Source: Candidatus Villigracilaceae bacterium (GTDB lineage Bacteria > Chloroflexota > Anaerolineae > Anaerolineales > Villigracilaceae). From it: a stretch of 64,000 bases of DNA. The stretch is taken from positions 62,001 through 126,000 of the forward strand of contig JAPKMP010000002.1 in the NCBI GenBank assembly GCA_026645935.1. The letters are read 5' to 3'. Numbering within the stretch: the stretch's first letter is position 1; each line of letters starts with the position of its first letter. The notes under the pieces are model-generated. The model ran no database searches and was not told the DNA's origin. It worked only from the letters and a program-made list of their open reading frames with translations. Below are positions 33,548 through 41,975 of this stretch, one piece after another. Position numbers and translations under genes: made by a program.

Positions 33548-34693
33548 ATGGATTACGACGTAATCATTGCAGGCGGACGCGTTGCAGGGGCAGTTCTTGC
33601 CATCCGGTTGGGAAAGCTTGGTCACCGGGTGTTGGTGGTGGAAAAATCGCACTTTCCCAGCGATACGTTATCCACTTCGTTATTTCGCGCGCCCGCATTG
33701 CGGGTGTTCGAAAAAATCGGTGTTATGGAAAAGGTAGCTGCCATGGCGCCGCGCATGGAATTGATCTGGAACTATATCGATGGGCACATCCTCGTGGACC
33801 CTGTGGAGGCTCCGGAGGAGCATTTGCGGTTTTTCCTGTGCGAACGCCGCATCACTCTCGATTGGATCCTTTACAAGCGAATGACCCGCGAGAAGAATAT
33901 CGAGGTCCGCCAGAATGCAAAGGTCAAAGATTTGATCTGGGAGGATGGACGGGTGGCTGGCATCCGGTGGAATGAAAAGGGCCGGGAGCACGAGGCAACC
34001 GCACGGGTCGTGGTTGGAGCCGATGGATTTTATTCCACACTTGCCAATTTGCTCCAGCCGCCATATGAAAGCTATGTACCGGTCCGGCGTTTCGCCTATT
34101 ATGGGTACTTCCGTGATCTGGATTCATTCGATGTGCCGACGGCGGAGCATCATTTTGTCGGAAATACGATCTCATACATCTTCCCGACCGACTACGATTT
34201 GACAATGGTGGCTGTGAGCATGCCGATCCAGGGTTTTGCTGAATTCAAGAAATCACCCCTGAGAAATTTCATGTCTCATTTGGAATCGCTGCCCCTGCTT
34301 GTGTCGCGCTTGAAGGATGCAAGGCTTGTATCCAATCTATATGGCTCCGGGAACATACCCAGTTACCAGCGAATGCCCTACGGGTCCGGCTGGGCATTGA
34401 CCGGTGACGCGCAACAGGTCATGGACCCATGGAGCGGAATGGGCATTGACCATGCCACGACCCATGCTGATATGCTGGCGGACTCATTGGATTCATGGAT
34501 GAACAACGGTTCCACCTGGGATGCCGCCATGAGCGAGTATCACAAACGCATTCGGGCTTTCAGTAAAAAAGCATTTCACCGTACGACCACATTTGCCGCG
34601 GACTTGCGCCCCATGACCCAGGCTGCGCTCATGAAACGAGGCTTGCTCCAGGGAGCCCCGGAAGTTATATCTGTATACAAAAATTATCAATAA
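33548..34693 (+). CDS. FAD-dependent monooxygenase/geranylgeranyl reductase-like oxidoreductase
   Basis: The 381-residue flavoprotein has the N-terminal dinucleotide fold DYDVIIAGGRVAGAVLAIRL (the GxGxxG varies to GGRVAG), VVEKSHFPSDTLST, the DG-type motif VVGADGFYSTLA, and GWALTGDAQQVMDPWSGMGI, which matches the GD motif of group A monooxygenases and reductases. It may hydroxylate or reduce an aromatic or isoprenoid substrate. ATG 33548 follows GAGG. Neighbouring methyltransferases and the exporter hint at a small-molecule pathway. Confidence 0.85.
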   Translation: MDYDVIIAGGRVAGAVLAIRLGKLGHRVLVVEKSHFPSDTLSTSLFRAPALRVFEKIGVMEKVAAMAPRMELIWNYIDGHILVDPVEAPEEHLRFFLCERRITLDWILYKRMTREKNIEVRQNAKVKDLIWEDGRVAGIRWNEKGREHEATARVVVGADGFYSTLANLLQPPYESYVPVRRFAYYGYFRDLDSFDVPTAEHHFVGNTISYIFPTDYDLTMVAVSMPIQGFAEFKKSPLRNFMSHLESLPLLVSRLKDARLVSNLYGSGNIPSYQRMPYGSGWALTGDAQQVMDPWSGMGIDHATTHADMLADSLDSWMNNGSTWDAAMSEYHKRIRAFSKKAFHRTTTFAADLRPMTQAALMKRGLLQGAPEVISVYKNYQ

Positions 34694-34704
34694 TAGAGGA
34701 AAAA

Positions 34705-35661
34705 ATGAAAACAAAAATATGGCTTGTATTGATCACTTTATATATTGTATGGGGATCGACCTATTTCAGCATCAAGGTTGCGATCGAGACCATTCCGCCA
34801 TTCTTTCATGCGGCAGTCCGTTTTCTGATCGCGGGGTTGATCCTGGTCCTCTGGCAAAAAATGGCGGGTTATCCGTTGCCCACCCGCAAACAATGGATCT
34901 CCACTGCCATCATCGGCAACCTGCTTTTGCTGGGCGGCAACGGATTGGTCTCCTGGGCTGAACAATTCATTCCTTCGGGGATCGCCTCACTGATCATCGC
35001 TTCCATCCCAATGTTCCTCGTGTTGGGTGAGGCGCTGCGTCCCGGCGGCACAAAACCGAATCTCCAAGTTGTGATCGGATTATTGATCGGCCTTGCAGGG
35101 ATTCTCATCCTGGTGGGTCCCTCGGAATTTTCGACCGGCAGCGACAGGCTCGACCCGTTGGGCGTCATCGTTGTACTGGCAGCCTGCATCTTCTGGGCGC
35201 TCGGTTCCATTTATAGCAAGACCGCTGACCTGCCCGCCTCATCCCTGATGAACACCGGTGCGCAAATGATGACAGCAAGCGTTGGCTTGACAATTACCTC
35301 CCTGCTCAGTGGAGAGTTATCGAATTGGAGCCCTGGCATGGTATCCACACGATCCCTGTTCGGAATGGGATACCTGATCCTGTTCGGTTCCATCATCGGT
35401 TTCAGCTCGTACACATGGTTGTTGAAAAACGCACCCCTGCCGATTTTTTCGACGTATGCCTACGTCAACCCTGTTGTGGCATTGATCCTTGGGGTACTGC
35501 TGGCAAATGAGCCGCTCAATGCCAGAATTATTTTCGCCAGCGCCATCATTCTCGGTTCGGTGATCTATATCAACTCGGCGCGGCAGACTGGCGCAAAGAA
35601 ATCGATCACCCGGAAGGGAACCGAGGGTGAAAAACCAAAGTTAGTCGTCAGCGGTCGATAA
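34705..35661 (+). CDS. DMT superfamily transporter (EamA family)
   Basis: The 318-residue protein has ten membrane helices in two EamA repeats: YIVWGSTYFSIKVAIETIPP (first repeat) and the PLGVIVVLAACIFWALGSIYSK segment opening the second. The C-terminus has YVNPVVALILGVLLANEPLN, the usual EamA signature. Such proteins export amino acids or metabolites. It starts 12 bases after the flavoprotein gene with AGAGG, so it is in the same operon. A weak hairpin at 35705-35739 may end the transcript. Confidence 0.9.
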   Translation: MKTKIWLVLITLYIVWGSTYFSIKVAIETIPPFFHAAVRFLIAGLILVLWQKMAGYPLPTRKQWISTAIIGNLLLLGGNGLVSWAEQFIPSGIASLIIASIPMFLVLGEALRPGGTKPNLQVVIGLLIGLAGILILVGPSEFSTGSDRLDPLGVIVVLAACIFWALGSIYSKTADLPASSLMNTGAQMMTASVGLTITSLLSGELSNWSPGMVSTRSLFGMGYLILFGSIIGFSSYTWLLKNAPLPIFSTYAYVNPVVALILGVLLANEPLNARIIFASAIILGSVIYINSARQTGAKKSITRKGTEGEKPKLVVSGR

Positions 35662-35704
35662 TGCACGGGGATATTCAGCGATAAACCCTGATCTTAAGAG
35701 ACAT

Positions 35705-35739
35705 GACTCACCCCGAAATCAAAGCATCGCGGGTGAGTC
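35705..35739 (+). terminator. Possible terminator after the DMT gene
   Basis: GACTCACCC (35705-35713) pairs with GGGTGAGTC (35731-35739), followed by CGTCTTT. The loop is long at 17 bases, so confidence is modest. Confidence 0.4.
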
Positions 35740-35838
35740 CGTCTTTAATGCCAAATGAGATGCGAATAAACGTTGATTATTTTCTCTTTACAGGCATACG
35801 TTAGCGTCTTATTATGATTTCGGGGTTATCGACGAGGA

Positions 35839-36900
35839 TTAAAGCAGGTTTTCCTTCACCAGCAACTCTGCGTTATAAATGGACGCGCCTGCCGCACCGC
35901 GAATCGTGTTGTGCGATAAGACAACGAACTTAAGATCGAAAATGGGATCGCGCCTCACGCGGCCGACCAGTGTCGTCATGCCTTTTCCTGTCAGGCGGTC
36001 GAGTCTTGGCTGGGGTCGATCCGCTTCATCCCGGACCTCGATTACGGGTCGCGGCGACGAAGGCAAATCCCTCGCGGAGGGCGGTGCCGCGTAGTCGCGC
36101 AATGCTTGAATAGCCATTGCAGGCTCCGCAGACTTTTCCAGCTGTACACTGGCGCAGACGGTATGTCCGTCAATGACCGCCACGCGATTGGTATGAACAC
36201 TGAAGAGCATGTCCGCAAGATCGATCCTGCCATTGCTAAACTTGCCGAGCATCTTGCGCGGTTCCCATTCCACTTTTTCTTCTTCGCCGCCGTTGCCCAC
36301 ATTGGGGATGATGTTATCCATGATGTCCAGTGACGGCACACCCGGATACCCCGCGCCTGATAATGCCTGTAACGACGTGGCAAAAATTTTCTTCACGCCG
36401 AATTCATTATCCAGGACTTTGAGAGCAATCGTCAGACCTGTGCTGGTGCAATTCGGGTTGGTGACGATACAACCGCTCCAGCCTTTGTTCTTGCGCTGCT
36501 GTTTGACGAGTTGAATGTGCTCGGAGTTGATCTCCGGCAGGAGCAACGGCACATCTTCCCCCCGACGATACGAAGATGCATTCGAACAGACAGCCGCACC
36601 GGCTTTCGCAAATGCAGGTTCGAGTTCATTGGCAACTTCGGTATGCAATGCCGAAAAAACGATCTTTGCCTGCACTGCATCCGTGGATGCAGGCACGATG
36701 ACCATGTCTTTGGCGTAGTCTGGCATGGGAGAATCCAACACCCAGCGCGCGGCTGAGGCGTATTTCTGCCCGGCAGATTTATCCGACGCGGCAAGGGCGA
36801 CGACTTTAAACCAGGGATGATTATCGAGCAGGGAGACAAAACGCTGACCTACCGAACCTGTCGCGCCGAGAACGGCTACGGGAATTTGAGATTGGGACAT
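35839..36900 (-). CDS. asd: Aspartate-semialdehyde dehydrogenase
   Basis: The 353-residue enzyme has the NADP motif VLGATGSVGQRFVSLL (10-25), the catalytic Cys151 in TNPNCTSTGL, and the archaeal/fungal-type layout (LSGAGYPGVPSLDIMDN; HTVCASVQLE). It reduces beta-aspartyl phosphate to aspartate semialdehyde, the common step towards Lys, Thr, Met and diaminopimelate. AGGAG lies upstream of the ATG. It follows lysC on the same strand after a 70-bp gap that holds a large hairpin, so it is probably expressed together with lysC and its attenuator. Confidence 0.95.
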   Translation of the reverse strand: MSQSQIPVAVLGATGSVGQRFVSLLDNHPWFKVVALAASDKSAGQKYASAARWVLDSPMPDYAKDMVIVPASTDAVQAKIVFSALHTEVANELEPAFAKAGAAVCSNASSYRRGEDVPLLLPEINSEHIQLVKQQRKNKGWSGCIVTNPNCTSTGLTIALKVLDNEFGVKKIFATSLQALSGAGYPGVPSLDIMDNIIPNVGNGGEEEKVEWEPRKMLGKFSNGRIDLADMLFSVHTNRVAVIDGHTVCASVQLEKSAEPAMAIQALRDYAAPPSARDLPSSPRPVIEVRDEADRPQPRLDRLTGKGMTTLVGRVRRDPIFDLKFVVLSHNTIRGAAGASIYNAELLVKENLL

Positions 36901-36928
36901 TGGAATCTCCTGTATTTAGAATTGGGCT

Positions 36929-36965
36929 GCAGGTTGAAAGTTTTTTGTTTTGACTTTCAACCTGC
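36929..36965. repeat. Hairpin word repeat between lysC and asd
   Basis: GCAGGTTGAAAGT (36929-36941) and ACTTTCAACCTGC (36953-36965) form a perfect 13-bp inverted repeat. Related words (CATTCAACTTGCAAC) continue to 36981. It could trim or terminate part of the lysC transcript before asd. Confidence 0.65.
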
Positions 36966-36970
36966 GACAT

Positions 36971-38398
36971 TCAACTTGCAACAATAAGTTCATGCAACGC
37001 CTTGACCGCATTTTCCGTATCCGCCGAATCGACGACGAGGGAAATGGATACCTCTGAGGAACCCTGCGCGATGGCGAGCACGTTGACGTCGTTCAATCCG
37101 AGCTGGCTGAAAACCCTCCCCGCCACTCCCGGCGTATGGCGCATCCCCGAGCCGACGACGGTGACAATGGAGACATCATCGGTCGCCCATACGCGGTCGA
37201 TGTCTTCGTCCTCGATCTCATAGGCGAACGATTTTTCAAGCGCTGAAACGATTGTCGGCGCAACTTCCGACGGCACGGCAAAACAGATCGACTGCTCGGA
37301 TGATGCCTGGGTGATCAATGGCACGCTTGTGCCCGTTGACGCCACAGTTCCAAAAGCGCGCGCCGCCACGCCCGGAATACCCAGCATGCCGCGTCCCTCG
37401 ATGGTGACGAGGCGTTGTTTGCGAATCGCAGTCACGGCTTTGACAACCTTTTCCGGTGTGTGCGCCTTAACCCTGCCGTCTCCATTGCTGGTGAGGCGTG
37501 TGCCGGGATGGGATGGGTTGAATGTATTACAGATGCGTAGTCCGATCCCGGCATCGACGACGGGGCGGATCGTTTTGGGATGCAGGACCTTTGCCCCAAA
37601 AAATGCCAGCTCGGCTATTTCGCCGTAGCTGATCTCCGGTAATGTAACCGCCTCTTTGACAATGCGCGGGTCCGTTGTCATTACGCCGTCCACATCGGTC
37701 CAGATCCATACGTCGTCGGCAGGGAGGACCCGGCCAATGATGGCGGCGGAATAATCGCTTCCTCCGCGGCCCAGCGTGGTAACGATGCCTTCCGGAGTGG
37801 CGCCGATGAAACCGGTAACGATGGGGATGATGCCCTTGTCCAGGATTGGATTCATAACAGCCCTTGTTCTTTCAGTTGTGATTCTAAAGTCAGGGTGCGC
37901 GTTTTGGAAATGAGCGTTCGTGACAATGAATTCGGCCGATTCGATCGCTCGAGATTCCATTCCTGCATCACTTAAGATTGCCGCCAGCAACCGCACGCTC
38001 ATCCGTTCGCCCAGCGATGCGACCGCGTCCAACGCCCGCGGGCTGGCTTCACCGAGGACGGCAATCGCTTTGCATAGATCGATTAGAGAGAAGATCAATG
38101 CGTTGATTTCGGCTTTGACGGCCTCGAGAGCCGCTTCCTCCTTGATGAGCATGTTTGCAGCGGCGAAGTGTTTTTCTCTCAGCGTGGATTCGGTTTGGGT
38201 AAGCAAATCAATTTTCCCTTGCGAAGCGGAGGCGGCTGAATCCAAAAGCAGATTCGTCACCCCGGAGACGGCGGATGTTACGACGACGACCCGTTCCCAA
38301 TCCTTTTTAGAGTCACGGATGATCTGTGTGACGTTCTTCAGCGCATCCACCGATCCGACGGATGTTCCGCCAAATTTCATTACAAGTGTTTTTTGCAT
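36971..38398 (-). CDS. lysC: Aspartate kinase
   Basis: The 475-residue monofunctional kinase has the KFGGTSVGS motif (8-16), RGGSDYSAAIIG substrate site, DVDGVMTTDPRIV and two C-terminal ACT domains (from about 325) with VTIEGRGMLGIPGVAARAF and VSIVTVVGSGMRHTPGVAGRVF. It phosphorylates aspartate and is the entry enzyme for Lys, Thr and Met. ATG 38398 follows GAGGAG. Upstream lie a Thr-rich leader peptide and a terminator, so transcription is likely attenuated by threonine supply. Confidence 0.95.
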   Translation of the reverse strand: MQKTLVMKFGGTSVGSVDALKNVTQIIRDSKKDWERVVVVTSAVSGVTNLLLDSAASASQGKIDLLTQTESTLREKHFAAANMLIKEEAALEAVKAEINALIFSLIDLCKAIAVLGEASPRALDAVASLGERMSVRLLAAILSDAGMESRAIESAEFIVTNAHFQNAHPDFRITTERTRAVMNPILDKGIIPIVTGFIGATPEGIVTTLGRGGSDYSAAIIGRVLPADDVWIWTDVDGVMTTDPRIVKEAVTLPEISYGEIAELAFFGAKVLHPKTIRPVVDAGIGLRICNTFNPSHPGTRLTSNGDGRVKAHTPEKVVKAVTAIRKQRLVTIEGRGMLGIPGVAARAFGTVASTGTSVPLITQASSEQSICFAVPSEVAPTIVSALEKSFAYEIEDEDIDRVWATDDVSIVTVVGSGMRHTPGVAGRVFSQLGLNDVNVLAIAQGSSEVSISLVVDSADTENAVKALHELIVAS

Positions 38399-38437
38399 GG
38401 TGCTCTCCTCAGACTTCAGAATTCTTTGTAAAATAAA

Positions 38438-38463
38438 AACGCCCCGCGTTTCCGCGAGGCGTT
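38438..38463 (-). terminator. lysC attenuator terminator
   Basis: On the minus strand AACGCCTCGCG (38463-38453) pairs with CGCGGGGCGTT (38448-38438), one G-U pair, closed by a GAAA tetraloop and followed by TTTTATTTT. It sits between the Thr-rich leader peptide and lysC. Confidence 0.88.
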
Positions 38464-38526
38464 GTGTGTTTTTGATTCCGTTCCTACGGTTATCTCTGAC
38501 CAACACTACGTGCAAATGCCTCGCGG
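38452..38526 (-). promoter_or_regulatory. lysC antiterminator pairing
   Basis: CCGCGAGGC inside the leader frame (38526-38518 on the minus strand) is perfectly complementary to GCCTCGCGG (38460-38452), the 5' arm of the terminator. The two structures exclude each other. The segment begins just after the last Thr codon. Confidence 0.8.
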
Positions 38527-38576
38527 GGTGTGCCGGAGGTAGTGGTCGCGGTCATGGAGAAAAAAACCGGATTCAT
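38490..38576 (-). CDS. Thr-rich leader peptide of lysC (thrL-like)
   Basis: The 28-codon frame contains SMTATTTSGT, five Thr codons (ACC, ACC, ACT, ACC, ACA) within eight codons, then ends before the terminator. An internal ATG at 38555 gives a 21-residue version that starts MTATTT. There is no Shine-Dalgarno, but the -10 element lies ten bases upstream of the first ATG, so the mRNA would be almost leaderless. Ribosome stalling on Thr codons would leave the antiterminator segment free. Confidence 0.75.
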   Translation of the reverse strand: MNPVFFSMTATTTSGTPREAFARSVGQR

Positions 38577-38586
38577 GTTGGGCGGT

Positions 38587-38614
38587 ATTCTACCCGAAAG
38601 ATGAAATGAGTCAA
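38587..38614 (-). promoter_or_regulatory. lysC promoter
   Basis: On the minus strand TTGACT (38614-38609), a 16-base spacer, TAGAAT (38592-38587). Predicted start lies three to four bases before the leader ATG. Confidence 0.65.
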
Positions 38615-38715
38615 GATGGAAATGGCATTTGACTCCTTCAAGCCATTCCCATTAAACTATCTTTACACTCTGACTTCACCCTTTGAAACGGGTGAACCGC
38701 GAAAACGGAGATTTC

Positions 38716-40131
38716 ATGTTTTTCTCGACCACACCGCGCCCCGAGAGCCTGCGGGCGATCGCGGATGTGAAATTGTTTCCCTACTGGCTGGATGATCCCG
38801 CCAAACCTGAATCAACCCCACCACTTACAAGTCAAATCGAAACCGATCTTGCCGTTATCGGCGGGGGATTTACCGGTTTGTGGACGGCTTTGCAAGCCAA
38901 GCAGGTTGACCCAAACCGGGATGTTGTTCTTCTCGAAGCGGGGGAGGTCGCCATTGGCGCCAGCGGACGCAACGGCGGTTTCTGCGCCGCATCGCTGACG
39001 CACACTCTTGATAACGGCTTGAGCCATTGGGAAAAAGAACTTCCCAAACTTATTCAACTTGGCAGGGATAATCTGGATGGCATCGAAGCCACAATCAAGA
39101 GATTCGATATCGATTGCGATTTCATCCGTTCGGGTGAGATCGGCGTGGCGGTGGAGGAGTATCAGATCGCCGATTTGCATGAAGAAGTCGAGCAGGCGAA
39201 GCAATATGGTGTCCCGGTTCATTTCTTCGACCAAAATGAAATGCGCGCGCGAATCAATTCACCGTCATTTCTTGCGGGCGCGATTGACATGTCCAATGCC
39301 ATGCTCAACCCGGCGCGGCTGGCGTGGGGATTGAAGAGGGCATGTCTCGGGCTGGGAGTCCGCTTTTTTGAGGGCACTCCGGTCACAGAATTGGAAGAGA
39401 GGCGCGAAACGATTCTTCTAAAGACCCCGCATGGTCAGGTCAAGGCGCGTCATGTGGCAATGGCGACGAATGCCTTCCCCCCGCTGTTAAAACATCTTTC
39501 TTTGTATGTTGTGCCTGTCTACGATTATGCCCTGATGACCGAGCCGCTTTCGAAAGCGCAGCATGATGCAATCGGGTGGCACGGACGCGAAGGCTTGAGC
39601 GATAACGCCAATCAATTCCATTATTCGCAAATGACATCAGATGGGCGCATCCTGTGGGGCGGATACGACGCGATCTATTATCGGAACAATGGAGTTGATC
39701 CACATTTCGAGAACCGTCCCGCCTCTTTCGCCCTTTTAGCGGATCATTTCTCCCAAACCTTTCCCCAGCTGGAAGGACTCCGATTCACGCACGCCTGGGG
39801 CGGCGTGATTGACACATGCTCGCGTTATGCTGTCTTTTGGGGAAAAGCCTATCGCGGAAAACTAGCCTACGCCATGGGCTACACCGGTCTCGGAGTCGGC
39901 GCGTCCCGCTTTGGCGCGCGCGTGATGTTGGATCTGCTCAGCGGTAAAAAAACCGAGTTGACCGAATTGCAGATGGTGAAATCGAAGCCGTTCCCATTCC
40001 CGCCCGAGCCGTTCCGCTCGCCGATCATCAACTTTACGAGATGGTCGTTGGAACGGGCGGATCGTAATGCGGGGAAAAGGAATATTTGGTTAAAAACGCT
40101 GGACGCGTTGGGCTTGGGGTTTGATTCTTAA
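38716..40131 (+). CDS. FAD-dependent oxidoreductase, DAO family
   Basis: The 471-residue flavoprotein has an N-terminal dinucleotide fold (DLAVIGGGFTGLWTALQAK, about 47-65), the glycine-rich GEVAIGASGRNGGFCAA typical of DAO-family amine or amino-acid oxidases of the PuuB/gamma-glutamylputrescine type, and a C-terminal MGYTGLGVGASRFGARVMLDLLSG FAD contact. It oxidises an amine or amino acid; the substrate is unknown. ATG 38716 has ACGGAG upstream. It is divergent from lysC and a terminator-like hairpin follows. Confidence 0.9.
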   Translation: MFFSTTPRPESLRAIADVKLFPYWLDDPAKPESTPPLTSQIETDLAVIGGGFTGLWTALQAKQVDPNRDVVLLEAGEVAIGASGRNGGFCAASLTHTLDNGLSHWEKELPKLIQLGRDNLDGIEATIKRFDIDCDFIRSGEIGVAVEEYQIADLHEEVEQAKQYGVPVHFFDQNEMRARINSPSFLAGAIDMSNAMLNPARLAWGLKRACLGLGVRFFEGTPVTELEERRETILLKTPHGQVKARHVAMATNAFPPLLKHLSLYVVPVYDYALMTEPLSKAQHDAIGWHGREGLSDNANQFHYSQMTSDGRILWGGYDAIYYRNNGVDPHFENRPASFALLADHFSQTFPQLEGLRFTHAWGGVIDTCSRYAVFWGKAYRGKLAYAMGYTGLGVGASRFGARVMLDLLSGKKTELTELQMVKSKPFPFPPEPFRSPIINFTRWSLERADRNAGKRNIWLKTLDALGLGFDS

Positions 40132-40137
40132 ACAAAG

Positions 40138-40170
40138 ATACCTCTGAGGTTATCAAAAGTTCGGAGGTAT
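40138..40170 (+). terminator. Terminator after the DAO-family gene
   Basis: ATACCTCTGA (40138-40147) pairs with TCGGAGGTAT (40161-40170) with one G-U pair and is followed by TCTTTTTGATT. The core word ACCTC-GA resembles the palindrome at 5436-5469. Confidence 0.65.
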
Positions 40171-40180
40171 TCTTTTTGAT

Positions 40181-40858
40181 TCATTCGTGATCTGGGGGAA
40201 ATTCCTTTTCCCTTTTGCCAAGGAATATCAAAGATTCCAGATCATCACTGTCTTCGGGTGCATACTCTGCCACCACTTTTCGCACTTCGTTCAGGTCACT
40301 GTCCGAAGCCCAGCCAAGCATCGTTCCCAGATCGCCCAGGTCACGCACACGCTGAGCCTCCATTTTCATCATGACGAGGTAAGGAAGTGTTATTACCGGA
40401 TATCCAGCAGGGTCTTGCCCGACATCGCTCAATGCTTTCTCGATCCAGGGATATTTCCCAAAAATCACATCCAACTCGGTTCCATCGGGCGCTTGCAATA
40501 AATACCCAGGCACTGCCAGTCGAGAGATCATTCGATATCCTGCTTTTTCAAGCAACTTAATAACGGCATCTCCATCGCGCTCATAAACCAGAATATCCAT
40601 ATCTTTGGTCGCGCGTTCGGGCATGTAGGCTCTTGTTGCAACACCACCCACCAGCGCCCAGTCAATCCCTTTCAAGATGGGACGTAAATCAGGCCAGGGA
40701 ATCATGGCAGTTCTCCTTTGCATAAATTCATGTCCGCTTCCTGTGCCGGGCTTCCCATTTCGAAAAGCCATATCAATCATGATCCGCCGCACCTGGCGCG
40801 GTGTCAGGTTGCCGTCTGGCGCGATTTTGGCAATGGCGGGTGGGATTGGGATTGTCAT
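40181..40858 (-). CDS. Nucleotidyltransferase-fold protein (AbiEii-like)
   Basis: The frame gives 225 residues. The recognisable part is a nucleotidyltransferase core: WALVGGVATRAYMPERATKDMDILVYE with a GG-N-DxD pattern, GYLLQAPDGTELDVIFG as the third acidic strand, and a helical C-terminus. Relatives include AbiEii-like toxins and substrate-unknown transferases. Two starts are supported. TATAAT is exactly six bases before ATG 40858, implying a leaderless mRNA, while AAAGGAG lies seven bases before the internal ATG 40705 (MIPWPDL...). The shorter form of 174 residues contains the whole core domain. No antitoxin gene is adjacent. Confidence 0.7.
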   Translation of the reverse strand: MTIPIPPAIAKIAPDGNLTPRQVRRIMIDMAFRNGKPGTGSGHEFMQRRTAMIPWPDLRPILKGIDWALVGGVATRAYMPERATKDMDILVYERDGDAVIKLLEKAGYRMISRLAVPGYLLQAPDGTELDVIFGKYPWIEKALSDVGQDPAGYPVITLPYLVMMKMEAQRVRDLGDLGTMLGWASDSDLNEVRKVVAEYAPEDSDDLESLIFLGKREKEFPPDHE

Positions 40859-40864
40859 ACGATA

Positions 40865-40870
40865 ATTATA
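40865..40870 (-). promoter_or_regulatory. -10 element for a leaderless start
   Basis: TATAAT on the minus strand with a six-base gap to ATG 40858, the same spacing as for the LysM and SUI1-like genes. Confidence 0.5.
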
Positions 40871-41003
40871 CAACGGCAATCCGGGGTGCGTACCCTACGG
40901 GCATGATATCGCACCAGACCTAATGAGATATGTCGACGGCGCAGATCAGTCCTCTTAAGAAGACTCGTCCACGCCGTTTGGTGCGACCCACCCTTTGCAA
41001 CGC

Positions 41004-41975
41004 CTACTTCTTCGCCGGCTTGGACATTTCATCCACAACAGCGTTGTACAACACTTCTGCTTTCAATTCGCTGAGCGAGTAGCATGGCGCTTCGAGGTGG
41101 TCTGCCAGTTGCTGGGCGAGACCCTGGTCGAATGCGGCGTGCTCCATGTTGATGACAACCGAGCGGATTTTCTCATTCGCGATCAATTCTGCAAATTTGA
41201 ATCCCTCTTCCTGGGGCGGTAGAGTGCCCAGGGAAACATTCCCAGCCCCATCGGTCAGGATGATAAGAAGCGGCTCCACATCGGGGTGGATGTGTTTCTC
41301 GTGCATCAATACATCATGCGCCATGAATAACCCTGCCGAGAGAGGGGTCTTCCCGCCGACGGGAATGTCCATCAATGCGCGCTGAGCCAGGTGAACGGAG
41401 TTGGTGGGCGAGAGCACGAGCGTGGCGCGGTCTTTTTGGAAGACAATAAGCCCCACCCGGTCGCGGCGCTGATACGCATCGGTCAGCAGCGAAAGGATCG
41501 CGCCTTTTGTCGCGTTCATGCGCTCCGCCACTGCCATGGACCAGGACGCATCTACGAGGAATAACACAAGGTTCGCTACACGCTTGACGCGGATCTTGCG
41601 CTGCAGGTCGCTCTTCTTGATCGAAAAGGCGAGTTTCTTGCGTTCCTCTGTGCGTTGTTTTTGGAATGGCGCCGCGGCGCGGAAAGTGGCATCGAAGGCG
41701 ATGTCGTTCAGTTTATCCCCGGCGGGGCGGGATTTAATGTAACGTCCGTGTTTGCGCTCGGTCTTGGTGAGCGAACGCCGTCCCGCCTGCTTGCGAGTCA
41801 GTTTATCGAGCGGAGTGTTCAATTTGCGCGGTTGGAAGGTGTCTCCGGCTTTGACTTTTTGTCCGCCTTCCCACCAGTTCGCGCTCGTGCTGGCGAAGAC
41901 CTCCCGATTTTCCATCGGTTCGGGATTGCCTTCCTGCGCCCCCTCCTCGGTCTGCTCATCCTCGAGTTTTAAGTT
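41004..41975 (-). CDS. Chelatase ChlD-like part (VWA domain), read by -1 frameshift from the ChlI frame
   Basis: The frame carries an acidic, Pro-containing linker and a C-terminal von Willebrand A domain with the MIDAS motif DASWSMA and the TDGAGN motif, as in ChlD/BchD/CobT-like chelatase subunits. It has no good start: the first ATG (41915) lacks a Shine-Dalgarno, while coding character continues upstream as LEDEQTEEGAQEGNPEP to the A-run at 41974-41982 where the ChlI frame ends. A -1 shift there would give one protein of about 688 residues. If translated alone from 41915 it has 303 residues. Confidence 0.8.
   Translation of the reverse strand, partial: NLKLEDEQTEEGAQEGNPEPMENREVFASTSANWWEGGQKVKAGDTFQPRKLNTPLDKLTRKQAGRRSLTKTERKHGRYIKSRPAGDKLNDIAFDATFRAAAPFQKQRTEERKKLAFSIKKSDLQRKIRVKRVANLVLFLVDASWSMAVAERMNATKGAILSLLTDAYQRRDRVGLIVFQKDRATLVLSPTNSVHLAQRALMDIPVGGKTPLSAGLFMAHDVLMHEKHIHPDVEPLLIILTDGAGNVSLGTLPPQEEGFKFAELIANEKIRSVVINMEHAAFDQGLAQQLADHLEAPCYSLSELKAEVLYNAVVDEMSKPAKK

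Noticed and set aside
41004-41915. ChlD-like part as an independent gene from ATG 41915
   Set aside because: No Shine-Dalgarno precedes this ATG and coding-type sequence continues upstream to the A-run, so a frameshift product is a better account.
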